A stretch of DNA of 56,674 bases from Methylobacillus sp. (GCA_018607835.1 JABBAS010000011.1:1-56674); one strand, 5' to 3'. Positions 34,146-43,070 are shown, counted from the first letter of the stretch. The notes: generated by a model not told the origin, from the sequence alone. Translations and numbers: made by a program.

Positions 34146-35512
34146 GCTAGCTCCTCTTTTCGGATACGCACAATCGGGGCCAACACCGTCGATAGCGCTT
34201 GAATATCAAGCAAAGCCGCATCTAAGGCGCCTTCACGAATTTCGTGCGTCAAGATAATCAGGTCGGTTTGCGCCGTCGATGCGCCGCCAACATCTTGCGC
34301 TTCGCGTTGTAACATCGCGTCGATGCTGATGCCTTGCAGCGCCAAGAGGCTAGTCAAGTCGGCCAAGACACCCGCCTTGTCCGACACACGAAGCCGTAAA
34401 TAATAGCTAGACACGATGTCTTGCACAGCCAGGATAGGCGCGTCGCTCATGGCGCCAGGCTGGAATGCCAATACGGGCACGCGCTGGGCCGCCGTATTGC
34501 TGATGGCACGCGCGACATCCACCACATCGGCAATGACCGCACTGGCCGTTGGTTCCCCGCCCGCCCCTTTGCCGTAGTACAGCGTGGTGCCTACCGCATC
34601 GCCTTGCACCACGACGGCATTCATAGCGCCTTCCACATTCGCCAACAAGCGCTTGGCGGGGATCAAGGTGGGATGCACACGTAACTCAATACCTTGTGCA
34701 ACCCGCTTGGTAATTCCCAGCAGCTTGATGCGATAACCCAACTGCTCGGCATAGCGAATGTCCTCGCTAGCCAGGCCAGCAATACCTTGAACATAGGCCT
34801 TATCAAACTGCACGGGCACGCCAAATGCGATCGCACTCATCAGGGCCAACTTGTGAGCCGCATCAACGCCCTCAATGTCAAATGTGGGGTCCGCTTCGGC
34901 ATAGCCCAAAGCCTGGGCCTGTTTTAGAACGGTATCGAAGTCCAAGCCCTTATCCCGCATTTCGGTCAGGATAAAGTTGGTGGTGCCATTGATGATGCCG
35001 GCCACCCACTCAATGTGGTTGGCAGTCAAGCCCTCACGCAGCGCTTTGATGATGGGGATACCACCCGCAACAGCCGCCTCAAAAGCGACGATGACGCCAG
35101 CCTGATGGGCCGTCGCAAAAATCTCAGTCCCGTGTTCTGCCAGCAAGGCCTTGTTAGCGGTCACCACGTGCTTGCCGTTGGCGATGGCGCGCAGGACCAA
35201 TGATTTAGCCAAGGTCGTGCCGCCAATCAACTCCACAATCACGTCAACTTCCGGGTCGTTAACGACCTCCATGGGATCGGCACTGATACGCACACCCGCA
35301 TCGGCCAGCGCCTTGGCCGCGCTCACGTTACGACGACTTGCCGCGACGACGCGGATAGGCTGTCCCGCACGACGTTCAATTTCACCCCCATTGCGAACCA
35401 AGACATCAAAGACACCCTGCCCGACGTTTCCAACGCCCAGTAAACCGAGGCGCAGCGGTGCGCGTTCGCTGGTAGCGGCATCCGCTAGGGAACTCTCATT
35501 TCCATTTGTCAT
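34142..35512 (-). CDS. hom: Homoserine dehydrogenase
   Basis: NAD(P)-dependent reduction of aspartate semialdehyde to homoserine for threonine and methionine. From the ATG at 35512 the protein has 456 residues: Rossmann LGLLGVGNVGQGVFDVL, VTANKALLAEHG, AGIINGTTNFILTEM and the GKGAGGEPTASAVIADVVD block, then a C-terminal ACT domain (SSYYLRLRVSDKAGVLADLTSLLA) for feedback control by threonine. The frame is open to 35587 but overlaps the upstream aminotransferase gene. It is a monofunctional enzyme, without aspartokinase. Confidence 0.95.
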   Translation of the reverse strand: MTNGNESSLADAATSERAPLRLGLLGVGNVGQGVFDVLVRNGGEIERRAGQPIRVVAASRRNVSAAKALADAGVRISADPMEVVNDPEVDVIVELIGGTTLAKSLVLRAIANGKHVVTANKALLAEHGTEIFATAHQAGVIVAFEAAVAGGIPIIKALREGLTANHIEWVAGIINGTTNFILTEMRDKGLDFDTVLKQAQALGYAEADPTFDIEGVDAAHKLALMSAIAFGVPVQFDKAYVQGIAGLASEDIRYAEQLGYRIKLLGITKRVAQGIELRVHPTLIPAKRLLANVEGAMNAVVVQGDAVGTTLYYGKGAGGEPTASAVIADVVDVARAISNTAAQRVPVLAFQPGAMSDAPILAVQDIVSSYYLRLRVSDKAGVLADLTSLLALQGISIDAMLQREAQDVGGASTAQTDLIILTHEIREGALDAALLDIQALSTVLAPIVRIRKEELA

Positions 35513-35546
35513 GTGTAGCAATCGAAAAATTAACGTGTTTAAAAAA

Positions 35547-36767
35547 TCAGCGACGAATCGTAGACAAATAGCGTGCGATACGCCCAATCGCCTCGCTCAA
35601 ATCGTCGGTGTTTGGCAGGAACACCAGGCGGAAATGGTCTGGCGTGGAGTAGTTAAAACCCGTGCCTTGCACGACCAGCACCTTCTCTTGCGCTAACAAG
35701 TCGTAAGCGAACTGCTGGTCATCCGTAATCCGGTACATCTCTGGGTCAAGCTTAGGAAACATGTACAGAGCGGCCTTTGGCTTGACCACGGACACCCCGG
35801 GAATGTCGCTCAACAAACTATAGGCGAGATCACGCTGCCTACACAGACGTCCACCCGGCGCCACCAAGTCCTGAATGCTTTGATAGCCACCCAACGCCGT
35901 TTGAATAGCCAACTGGCCGGGCGTGTTGGCACACAGGCGCATAGAGGCCAGCATGTTGAGGCCTTCGATGTAGTCGCGCGCGCCCGCCTTGGCACCAGAC
36001 ACAATCATCCAACCCGCTCGGTAACCACAAGACCGATAGTTTTTTGACAAACCATTGAAGGTCACAAACAGCACATCATCTGCCAACGACGCGATGGAGG
36101 TGTGGGTGTTGCCATCAAACAAAGTCTTGTCGTAGATTTCATCAGCAAAAATAATCAGCCCGTGCTCGCGCGCCAACGCAATCACCTCTTGCAGCACCGC
36201 ATCGCCGTAAAGCGCGCCCGTTGGGTTGTTGGGGTTGATGAGCACGATACCGCGGGTTTTCGGGGTAATTTTCCTCGCCATATCCGCCATGTCAGGCGCC
36301 CACTCTGCCTGCTCATCACACAAGTAGTGCACGGGCGTACCGCCCGACAACGAGACCGAGGCCGTCCACAAGGGGTAGTCTGGCGCCGGGACCAAGATTT
36401 CATCACCTGCATTGAGTAGGGCATTCATGCTCATGGTGATGAGCTCGCTGGCACCGTTACCCAAATACACGTCATCCACCGTCACGCCGCTAATATTTTT
36501 TTCTTGCGCATAATGCATCACGGACTTGCGCGGGGCAAAAAGACCTTTGCTGTCCGTGTAACCTGCCGCCTGTGGCAGATTACGGATCATGTCTTGCACA
36601 ATCTCATCTGGTGGCTCCAAACCAAACACGGCTAAGTTGCCGATGTTTAACTTGATGATTTTCTGCCCCTCTTCCTCCATCTCACGCGCTTTGTCCAGCA
36701 CGGGCCCACGAATGTCGTAACAGACGTTGTCTAGCTTGGTCGATTTACGAATTAGTTTGTTGGGCAT
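35547..36767 (-). CDS. alaA: PLP-dependent aminotransferase, AlaA type
   Basis: A 406-residue class I aminotransferase, the same length as E. coli AlaA (glutamate-pyruvate aminotransferase, alanine synthesis) and similar in its motifs: LNIGNLAVFGLEPPDEI, GYTDSKGLFAPRKSVMHY, VYLGNGASELITMSMNALLN, the INPNNPTGALY loop, FADEIYDKTL, and the PLP lysine in FNGLSKNYRSCGYRAGWM. The ATG at 36767 is used; the frame is open to a TTG at 36797. It lies 34 nt upstream of hom, a layout common in Burkholderiales. Confidence 0.9.
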   Translation of the reverse strand: MPNKLIRKSTKLDNVCYDIRGPVLDKAREMEEEGQKIIKLNIGNLAVFGLEPPDEIVQDMIRNLPQAAGYTDSKGLFAPRKSVMHYAQEKNISGVTVDDVYLGNGASELITMSMNALLNAGDEILVPAPDYPLWTASVSLSGGTPVHYLCDEQAEWAPDMADMARKITPKTRGIVLINPNNPTGALYGDAVLQEVIALAREHGLIIFADEIYDKTLFDGNTHTSIASLADDVLFVTFNGLSKNYRSCGYRAGWMIVSGAKAGARDYIEGLNMLASMRLCANTPGQLAIQTALGGYQSIQDLVAPGGRLCRQRDLAYSLLSDIPGVSVVKPKAALYMFPKLDPEMYRITDDQQFAYDLLAQEKVLVVQGTGFNYSTPDHFRLVFLPNTDDLSEAIGRIARYLSTIRR

Positions 36768-36878
36768 ATGGCGCCTCAGTTGGGTTAATTGAAACAAAGC
36801 GCGGGCACAGCGCGACCGAGTTTTTGGGCGAGCACAAACGCATTAGCCCCTCAGTTCAAAGGAATGCACAGCGAAACC

Positions 36879-36884
36879 TATAAT
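36879..36884 (+). promoter_or_regulatory. -10 element (TATAAT) for the Mth938-like/msrB operon
   Basis: A consensus TATAAT lies 55 nt upstream of the ATG at 36940 in the divergent gap with alaA. A weak -35 (TTCAAA) lies 18 nt further up. Confidence 0.45.
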
Positions 36885-36939
36885 TTCACCATACTTTCGC
36901 CGTTAACCGAACGCCTAAAACCAAACTTATCCGCCAAAC

Positions 36940-37326
36940 ATGAAACTACAGCCTGACCAATTAGCCCAGCAGGCCATACAGGCCGCCGAGGTCGACTGGG
37001 TTCAAGTAGATGGTGTGCAAATTCGGCACAGCGTCCTCATTGGCGCAAAGGGTGAAAACGAGGCCTGGGCCTGCGACCAGCCGTCCGCCCTCACCGCGAG
37101 CCACTTTGAGCAGATACTCGCCCATAAACCCGAACTGGTTATTTTCGGTAGTGGCGCCCGCCAGCAATTCGTGCACCCCAAGCTGTATCAGTGTTTGATC
37201 AACCAAGGCATCGGCCTCGAGACCATGGATACCTTGGCGGCGTGCCGGACCTATAACGTACTAGCTGGCGAGGGCCGACACGTGCTCGCGGCACTCATCA
37301 TTCAAGGAGATACGACATGCGCTTAG
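36940..37326 (+). CDS. Mth938-like domain protein (DUF498/NDUFAF3 family)
   Basis: A 128-residue protein with the Mth938 fold pattern: QIRHSVLIGAKGENEAWACDQPSALTASHFEQILAHKPELVIFGSGARQQFVHPKL and MDTLAACRTYNVLAGEGRHVLAALI. The family includes the mitochondrial complex I assembly factor NDUFAF3; the bacterial role is not established. It overlaps msrB by 10 nt, so the two are co-translated. No signal peptide. Confidence 0.87.
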   Translation: MKLQPDQLAQQAIQAAEVDWVQVDGVQIRHSVLIGAKGENEAWACDQPSALTASHFEQILAHKPELVIFGSGARQQFVHPKLYQCLINQGIGLETMDTLAACRTYNVLAGEGRHVLAALIIQGDTTCA

Positions 37327-37763
37327 ATTGGGACACCATTTTAAAGTTTGCGGACGAGGGCAATCCAACGCCCGAGGCGACCGTCCGCAAAACCCCCGAA
37401 GAGTGGGCAAAGCGACTCACTCCGGCACAATTTCAGGTGACACGGGCACATGGCACGGAACGGCCCTTTAGCAGCGACATGTGCAGCCGGATCGAACCTG
37501 GTCGCTACGCATGTATTTGCTGCGATTTTTTGTTGTTCGACGCATCCGAAAAGTTTGACTCTGGCACCGGCTGGCCCTCCTTCACGCAACCCGCCACGGA
37601 GAATGCCGTCTCATACAAGGCGGATCACTCGCACGGGATGACACGGATTGAAGCCCTCTGCAATGTGTGCGAGGCCCATTTGGGCCACGTTTTCCCTGAT
37701 GGCCCCGCGCCGACGGGGCTGCGCTACTGTATGAACGCCGTCGCGCTCAAAAAAGCAGACTAA
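37317..37763 (+). CDS. msrB: Peptide-methionine (R)-S-oxide reductase MsrB
   Basis: Reduces the R epimer of methionine sulfoxide in oxidised proteins. The 148-residue protein has the zinc CxxC pairs (YACICC and CNVCEAHLGHVF), KFDSGTGWPSF, HSHGMTRIEA and the catalytic cysteine in LRYCMNAVAL near the C-terminus. All key residues are present. It overlaps the Mth938-like gene. Confidence 0.95.
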   Translation: MRLDWDTILKFADEGNPTPEATVRKTPEEWAKRLTPAQFQVTRAHGTERPFSSDMCSRIEPGRYACICCDFLLFDASEKFDSGTGWPSFTQPATENAVSYKADHSHGMTRIEALCNVCEAHLGHVFPDGPAPTGLRYCMNAVALKKAD

Positions 37764-37786
37764 GTACCCAAAACCGCGCCAGATCC

Positions 37787-37821
37787 TTGCACTAGCCGCG
37801 TACCTGCACGCGCTAGTGCAA
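37787..37821. repeat. Strong inverted repeat between msrB and the peroxiredoxin gene
   Basis: TTGCACTAGC (37787-37796) pairs perfectly with GCTAGTGCAA (37812-37821), with an inner GCGT/ACGC stem. No T-run follows on the plus strand, so it is not a standard terminator. An AT-rich -10-like stretch (TTAAAATATC) lies a few bases downstream. It could be an operator, an mRNA-end stem or a weak terminator. Confidence 0.5.
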
Positions 37822-37989
37822 CGTGTTAAAATATCGGATTGATCCAAGTTCAGCTGTGATTTTTAGCTATCGTTTTGCCAAGCAATTGGGTAATCCGAAA
37901 GTTATCTATTTCACAACCACCTCCCACCTGCTTTCGAGCCGGTAACACTGAACATCCGTTAATACGAAAACCTTCACGTTAGGATCCAA

Positions 37990-38475
37990 ATGGCCGTCGT
38001 TGTTAATAAGCCTCTCCCCGAATTCGAAGCCGTTGCTACAGGCAACGAGAGCCTATCCAACCAATCCCTCATTGGTCAAACGGTTGTACTTTATTTTTAC
38101 CCCAAAGACAATACACCTGGCTGCACGACCGAGGCCATGGAGTTTCGTGACAAGTACAAAGATTTTGTCAAAGCGGGCGCAACGGTGTATGGCGTATCCC
38201 GTGACAACATGAAATCACACGATGATTTCAAGGAAAAACTGGAATTACCTTTCGAACTGATTGCTGACACAGAAGAAAAGATGTGTCATATGTTTGGCGT
38301 CGTTAAAAACAAAATCATGTACGGCAAAAAGGTCAAGGGTATCGAGCGCAGCACCTTCTTGGTGGGTACCGACGGCATTCTGAAACAAGAATGGCGTGGA
38401 CTGAAGGTCGCGGGACACGTTGAAGAAGTGCTGAAAGCGGTCAAAGCCCTCAAGAAGCTTGAAGCGACAGCCTAA
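37990..38475 (+). CDS. bcp: Bcp/PrxQ-type thiol peroxidase (peroxiredoxin)
   Basis: Cytoplasmic AhpC/TSA-family peroxidase that removes peroxides. The 161-residue protein has the peroxidatic cysteine in YPKDNTPGCTTEAMEFRD (about residue 45). E. coli Bcp has a resolving cysteine five residues later; here that place is methionine, and another cysteine lies in EEKMCHMFGV. It may therefore use a different resolving cysteine or an external thiol. The ATG has a GGATCC stretch ahead but no strong ribosome site. Confidence 0.9.
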   Translation: MAVVVNKPLPEFEAVATGNESLSNQSLIGQTVVLYFYPKDNTPGCTTEAMEFRDKYKDFVKAGATVYGVSRDNMKSHDDFKEKLELPFELIADTEEKMCHMFGVVKNKIMYGKKVKGIERSTFLVGTDGILKQEWRGLKVAGHVEEVLKAVKALKKLEATA

Positions 38476-38588
38476 CCCGCAAGCGGCTAAATCCCCTATG
38501 CTCCGTGGGATTGCTCTGCCGCAATAGGCGAATCAGTTGTGTATAGTGGCAGTTATGCCCCCACAACGACCTGCATTGATCGCCTCTG

Positions 38589-38628
38589 AAAGCCGCTCCT
38601 GTTTACAGGGCGGCTTTTTGTTTTTTTC
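38589..38628 (+). terminator. Rho-independent terminator before the PhoH gene
   Basis: AAAGCCGCTCCTG pairs with CAGGGCGGCTTT around a TTTA loop and is followed by TTG and seven T. It separates bcp from the PIN-PhoH gene; the roughly 110 nt between the bcp stop and this hairpin hold a possible small transcript but no clear promoter. Confidence 0.85.
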
Positions 38629-38698
38629 TTGCGCCGGTTATCCTCCCTACTCCCTCTTACCCAACGGGTCCTACCCCGCTTGATCGGACGCATAAAAA

Positions 38699-40486
38699 AT
38701 GCCACTGCCACCCGCACCGAACAAAAAAGCCACGCGCATTGACGACGCGTACATGGCGTCTGCCCCCAAGGCGGCCGCGCCCAAACCGCTCAAACTGAGG
38801 ACAGTTGACCCACGCCCAGCGCGCACTGGCCCCGCTGTCGCCGCACTGATGACTCCGCCGCCGATCGTCAAAAACAAAACGAATACCAACACCGAGACCG
38901 ATACCGGTAAAGCGACCATGGACGGACCCGCGTCCGGGGCATCCCGTCACACGCCAGCAGCAACGAGATCGGCGAACAAGCCACAGCCACAGAGCGCTCG
39001 CCCAGCCACCACGACGCCCGCAGCCAAGCAACCAAACGCCGGTAAAAACGAGAAGAGCAGCCAAACGCGTGGCACAAAGTCCCGCAAACTAGGGGCAAAA
39101 CGTCTGTTTGTACTGGACACCAATGTGCTGATGCACGACCCCTTGTGTTTATTCCGGTTTGAAGAGCACGACGTCTTCTTGCCCATGATTGTCCTAGAAG
39201 AACTAGACAACAACAAAAAAGGCATGAGTGAAGTTGCGCGCAACGCGCGTCAAACCAGTCGCACGCTAGATGGCTTAGCGGCCTTGGCAGGTGACATCAC
39301 CGCTGGCTTAGCACTCGATGCCCTGGGCCACTCCAATGCAACTGGAAAGTTGTTTTTTCAGACCATTCCGCTGGCATCGCGTTTACCAGACAGCCTCCCG
39401 CAAGGGAAAGCCGACAACCAAATTTTGGGGGTCGTGCAGGCATTAAGCGAGCGCGAGAACGGTAAAGAAGTGGTGTTGGTGTCCAAGGACATCAACATGC
39501 GCGTGAAAGCGCGTGCGCTCGGTCTTGCCGCCGAGGATTATGAAAACGACAAAACACTGGATGACGGCGAGCTGCTTTACCCCGGTGTGCTGGCATTGCC
39601 CACTGATTTTTGGATCAAACAAAGCAAGCGTGTTGAAAGCTGGCAAGAAGGTAGCTACACGTTTTACAGAGTCAGCGGCGCGATTGTGCAGCAGTTCTAC
39701 ATCAACCAATTCGTTTACTTCGAGGCCGTTGGCGAGCCGTCGCTGTACGCGCGGGTCACGGAAATACGCGATAAGACCGCCGTCTTGAAGACCTTGCGAG
39801 ATTTCAGCAACCAGAAAAATGCAGTGTGGGGCGTGATGAGCCGCAATAGAGAGCAAAATTTTGCACTTAACTTACTGATGGATCCAGACATTGACTTCAT
39901 CACGCTCACCGGTACGGCCGGCACCGGCAAGACCCTGTTGGCACTTGCCAGCGGATTGACGCAAGTGCTTGATGAGCGCCGCTACACCGAGATCATCATG
40001 ACCCGTGCCACCGTATCGGTCGGAGAAGACATTGGCTTCCTACCCGGCACCGAAGAGGAAAAAATGGGCCCTTGGATGGGTGCGCTCGACGACAACCTGG
40101 AGTTCCTAGCCAAGGGCGATGGAACGGGCTCAGGAGCCGGTGAATGGGGACGTGCCGCTACCAATGAGTTGATTCGCTCACGCATCAAGGTCAAGAGTCT
40201 GAACTTCATGCGCGGCCGCACATTCATGAATAAATTTGTGATCATCGACGAGGCACAAAACCTCACCCCGAAGCAAATGAAAACCCTAATTACCCGTGCA
40301 GGTCCGGGTACCAAAATGATTTGCATGGGTAACCTCGCACAAATCGATACGCCCTACCTGACCGAAGGGTCCTCTGGGCTCACCTTCGTGGTAGACCGCT
40401 TTAAGGGTTGGGCCAACGGTGGCCACATCACCTTAGCAAGAGGTGAGCGCTCACGCTTGGCAGACTTCGCCAGCGACGTTCTCTGA
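38699..40486 (+). CDS. PIN domain - PhoH ATPase fusion (PhoH2/YlaK-like)
   Basis: A 595-residue protein with three parts: a low-complexity Ala/Pro/Thr/Lys-rich lead (about 1-130, probably disordered), a PIN nuclease domain (about 133-270, RLFVLDTNVLMHDPLCLFRFEEHDVFLPMIVLEELDNN...VSKDINMRVKARALG, with the acidic cluster expected of a metal-dependent RNase), and a PhoH ATPase domain (Walker A GTAGTGKTLLALASG, Walker B FVIIDEAQNLTPKQMKTLITRAG). PIN-PhoH (PhoH2) proteins are described as RNA helicase/RNases. The gene lies 31 nt upstream of a small membrane-protein gene. Confidence 0.92.
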   Translation: MPLPPAPNKKATRIDDAYMASAPKAAAPKPLKLRTVDPRPARTGPAVAALMTPPPIVKNKTNTNTETDTGKATMDGPASGASRHTPAATRSANKPQPQSARPATTTPAAKQPNAGKNEKSSQTRGTKSRKLGAKRLFVLDTNVLMHDPLCLFRFEEHDVFLPMIVLEELDNNKKGMSEVARNARQTSRTLDGLAALAGDITAGLALDALGHSNATGKLFFQTIPLASRLPDSLPQGKADNQILGVVQALSERENGKEVVLVSKDINMRVKARALGLAAEDYENDKTLDDGELLYPGVLALPTDFWIKQSKRVESWQEGSYTFYRVSGAIVQQFYINQFVYFEAVGEPSLYARVTEIRDKTAVLKTLRDFSNQKNAVWGVMSRNREQNFALNLLMDPDIDFITLTGTAGTGKTLLALASGLTQVLDERRYTEIIMTRATVSVGEDIGFLPGTEEEKMGPWMGALDDNLEFLAKGDGTGSGAGEWGRAATNELIRSRIKVKSLNFMRGRTFMNKFVIIDEAQNLTPKQMKTLITRAGPGTKMICMGNLAQIDTPYLTEGSSGLTFVVDRFKGWANGGHITLARGERSRLADFASDVL

Positions 40487-40517
40487 TCAAGGTACAGGCA
40501 AAGGCAAAGGTTCAGCT

Positions 40518-40877
40518 ATGGCAATTGGTTGGTTAACCGCACTCAAATTAGTGCCTTGGGGTGATGTCATCGAGGCAACGCCTCAGGCACTGAAGGCGGC
40601 GAAGGCGCTGCTCAAAAAACGGGAAGAAGCGCCGGTGCCGCCCACGGATGCCTCCGGCCATGTTTTATTGACGCCAGAGATGCTCAATCAATGGCGGCAG
40701 GAGCAGAAAACCACTCTGGAAGCCATAGAAAAACTGGCGACGGCACAGGCGAGCCTGATTGCCGAAATCGAACGGCTACGCAGCCAGCAACGCCGCTCAC
40801 GCTTAGGGCTCGGTGTGTTGCTGCTGCTCTCGCTTTTCTTGACGGCATGGGTCTTAAGACACAGCGCCCTAGCTTAG
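40518..40877 (+). CDS. Small coiled-coil protein with C-terminal membrane anchor (unknown function)
   Basis: I do not recognise the family. From the ATG at 40518 the protein has 119 residues: a short hydrophobic start (MAIGWLTALKLVPWGDVI), helical Ala/Lys-rich stretch, a coiled-coil part (LNQWRQEQKTTLEAIEKLATAQASLIAEIERLRSQQ) and one C-terminal transmembrane segment (LGLGVLLLLSLFLTAWVL) with a short tail, so it looks like a tail-anchored membrane protein. It follows the PIN-PhoH gene by 31 nt on the same strand and converges on dnaB. Frame open from 40443, but that would overlap phoH. Confidence 0.7.
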   Translation: MAIGWLTALKLVPWGDVIEATPQALKAAKALLKKREEAPVPPTDASGHVLLTPEMLNQWRQEQKTTLEAIEKLATAQASLIAEIERLRSQQRRSRLGLGVLLLLSLFLTAWVLRHSALA

Positions 40878-40894
40878 TCCGCCCCATACACCCG

Positions 40895-40911
40895 TAACAC
40901 CATGGGTGTTA
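40895..40911. repeat. 17-nt hairpin between converging genes at the dnaB stop
   Basis: TAACACC (40895-40901) pairs with GGTGTTA (40905-40911) directly past the dnaB stop codon. It has no T-run and a three-base loop, so it may be a weak transcript-end structure for dnaB and the small membrane gene. Confidence 0.35.
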
Positions 40912-42336
40912 TCAGAAGTCCTCGCCCGAGTACGCCAAGCTCTCGAAACGGGTCAGATGGTTTAAGAACGCCAAGCGGACCGTTCCCGTCGGGCCATTAC
41001 GCTGCTTGCCGATGATGATCTCAGCCACACCCGGATCTTTTGTTTCCTTGTTGTAGTATTCATCGCGGTAAATAAACATAATGATGTCCGCGTCCTGCTC
41101 GATCGCACCCGACTCACGCAGGTCACTCATCATGGGGCGCTTATCGGTTCGTTGCTCAACACTTCGGTTGAGCTGAGACAAGGCAATCACCGGACACTGC
41201 AATTCTTTGGCCAGCATTTTTAAGCCACGCGAAATCTCACCCAACTCGGTTGCACGGTTTTCACCCTCAGACTTGGAGCCAGACATCAGTTGCAGATAGT
41301 CCACCACAATTAGACCTAACTTGCCACAGCTGCGTGCCAGACGACGCGCGTTCGCACGCAGCTCGCTGGGCGTTAGCCCGGCGGTTTCATCAATGTGCAA
41401 GGACACCGTGCGCAAGCGTTCAATCGCCTCCGTGAGACGCGGCCACTCCTCATCGGTGAGTTTGCCCGTGCGCAAGTGTCCTTGATGGATACGCCCAATC
41501 GAGCCAACAATACGCACGGCCAGCTGTGATGCCCCCATTTCCATGGAAAAAACGGCGACTGGGAGGCCCTCGTTCAAAGCCACGTGCTCCGCAATGTTGA
41601 CGGCAAAGGCCGTCTTACCCATGGATGGCCTGGCGGCCAACACCACCAAGTCACCCGCTTGCAAACCCGATGTCATGCGATCGAGATCAATAAAGCCCGT
41701 CGGTACCCCCGTAATGTCGTTGGGGTTATCGGCCATCTCTTGCACGCGGTCCAGCAGATCGACCACCAACTTATCCATCCCTTGGAAGCCTTGCTTCATA
41801 CGGGAACCCTCTTCCCCAATTTGGAAGATTTTTTGCTCTGCTTGGTCTAGTACCTGCGCAACGGTTTTGCCTTGCGGATTGAATGCATTGGTGGCGATAT
41901 CATCGCTGGCGGCGACCAGTTTCCGCAGCACACCACGCTCCCGCACAATCTCTGCATACCGTCGAATATTCGCCGCACTTGGCACATATTGCGCCAAGCT
42001 GTTCAGGTACGTCAGTCCCCCGACGTCCCCACCCTTACCCTGACCTTCCAGATGCTCGTACACCGTGATCACGTCAGCAGGCTTGCCCGTATTGGTGAGC
42101 TTATCGATCGCAGCAAAAATAAGACGGTGCTCATAACGATAAAAATCACCGTCATGCAGCAAGTCAGCAACCCGGTCCCAAGCGCTGTTATCCAGCAGTA
42201 GGCCGCCTAAAACGCTAGACTCCGCCTCTAAGGAGTGCGGCGGTACACGCAACTGAGCAACCTGTCTGTCATGTGCGACAAAGTGGTCGTCCTCAGGTGC
42301 GCTATGTTCCATAGGGAAGTGGTCGTCAAAATCCAT
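40912..42336 (-). CDS. dnaB: Replicative DNA helicase DnaB
   Basis: Hexameric replication-fork helicase. The 474-residue protein has the N-terminal DnaB domain (RVPPHSLEAESSVLGGLLLDNSAWD), the linker, and the RecA-like C-terminal domain with Walker A ARPSMGKTAFAVNIAEH, PVAVFSMEMGASQLAVR, LIVVDYLQLMSG, and the arginine finger region GAIEQDADIIMFIYRDEYY. Length matches E. coli DnaB (471). It is the next gene downstream of rplI, 281 nt away, with a DnaA box in between. Confidence 0.97.
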   Translation of the reverse strand: MDFDDHFPMEHSAPEDDHFVAHDRQVAQLRVPPHSLEAESSVLGGLLLDNSAWDRVADLLHDGDFYRYEHRLIFAAIDKLTNTGKPADVITVYEHLEGQGKGGDVGGLTYLNSLAQYVPSAANIRRYAEIVRERGVLRKLVAASDDIATNAFNPQGKTVAQVLDQAEQKIFQIGEEGSRMKQGFQGMDKLVVDLLDRVQEMADNPNDITGVPTGFIDLDRMTSGLQAGDLVVLAARPSMGKTAFAVNIAEHVALNEGLPVAVFSMEMGASQLAVRIVGSIGRIHQGHLRTGKLTDEEWPRLTEAIERLRTVSLHIDETAGLTPSELRANARRLARSCGKLGLIVVDYLQLMSGSKSEGENRATELGEISRGLKMLAKELQCPVIALSQLNRSVEQRTDKRPMMSDLRESGAIEQDADIIMFIYRDEYYNKETKDPGVAEIIIGKQRNGPTGTVRLAFLNHLTRFESLAYSGEDF

Positions 42337-42398
42337 GGCGTGATGCTATCGAAAACGGTAAGTCATGGGTAGATGGTACTTGGGTATCGGCGAAACGC

Positions 42399-42407
42399 TG
42401 TGGATAA
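42399..42407 (-). promoter_or_regulatory. Consensus DnaA box upstream of dnaB
   Basis: The minus strand reads TTATCCACA, the perfect DnaA box, 63 nt ahead of the dnaB ATG. A related 9-mer, TTGTGCACA (complement of 42411-42419), lies 12 nt away with two mismatches. A single box could give DnaA-dependent control of dnaB. The whole gap from 42337 to 42617 holds no gene. Confidence 0.6.
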
Positions 42408-42541
42408 CCCTGTGCACAACCAGGCTGGTTATCGGTGCAATCCTTGGGGAAATCGGTGGAGCGTTATACGACCGCCACCGCAAGCATGCAGGAGGCGCAA
42501 CCAAGCCGTTCTTATGGGGTCCACGGCGGCGACACCAACGA

Positions 42542-42565
42542 CAAAGCCGCCCGAGGGCGGCTTTG
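42542..42565. terminator. Rho-independent-type hairpin after rplI
   Basis: CAAAGCCGCC (42542-42551) pairs with GGCGGCTTTG (42556-42565) around a CGAG tetraloop. It lies 52 nt after the rplI stop on the minus strand. The T-run is short (TTTGTCGTT), so termination may be partial and allow some read-through into dnaB. Confidence 0.55.
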
Positions 42566-42617
42566 CTAGGGTGCGCTAGGCGCGCACCAAACCTGAGGCG
42601 TTAAGCACCAACCGCTA

Positions 42618-43070
42618 TTAAGCGGCTTCGCCGTCAACCTTCACAGACAGCTCGATGTTCACGTCAGTGTGCAGTGACACAGATACCGTGTACTCACCAA
42701 CGGCCTTTAAAGGACCGTTAGGCATACGCACCTGAGCTTTGCTGACCTCGAAGCCTTGCTTCACCAGTTGCGCTGCAATGTCTTGGTTGGTGATTGAGCC
42801 GAATAAACGACCATCCACACCCGCCTTTTGAGACAACGTGACCACCAAACCGCCGATTTTTTCACCAACCGCTTGGGAAGCAGCCAGCTTCTCAGCCGCT
42901 GCTTTTTCCAATTCAGCGCGACGCGCCTCAAACTCGGCCACAGCGGTGGCGGTGGCACGACGTGCACGACCACTTGGGATCAAGTAATTGCGCGCGTAGC
43001 CATCTTTAACTTTAACCACATCGCCCAAAGCGCCGAGGTTCACGATTTTTTCCAACAGAATAATTTGCAT
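42618..43070 (-). CDS. rplI: 50S ribosomal protein L9
   Basis: A 150-residue ribosomal protein with the classical start [36 protein letters not shown] and central long helix ([23 protein letters not shown]) joining the two rRNA-binding domains. Length matches the family (about 149). Last gene of the rpsF-priB-rpsR-rplI operon. Confidence 0.97.
   Translation of the reverse strand: MQIILLEKIVNLGALGDVVKVKDGYARNYLIPSGRARRATATAVAEFEARRAELEKAAAEKLAASQAVGEKIGGLVVTLSQKAGVDGRLFGSITNQDIAAQLVKQGFEVSKAQVRMPNGPLKAVGEYTVSVSLHTDVNIELSVKVDGEAA

Noticed and set aside
38476..38588. Possible small RNA between bcp and the PhoH terminator
   Set aside because: A TATAGT-like -10 is present but no -35, and the terminator is explained by bcp.
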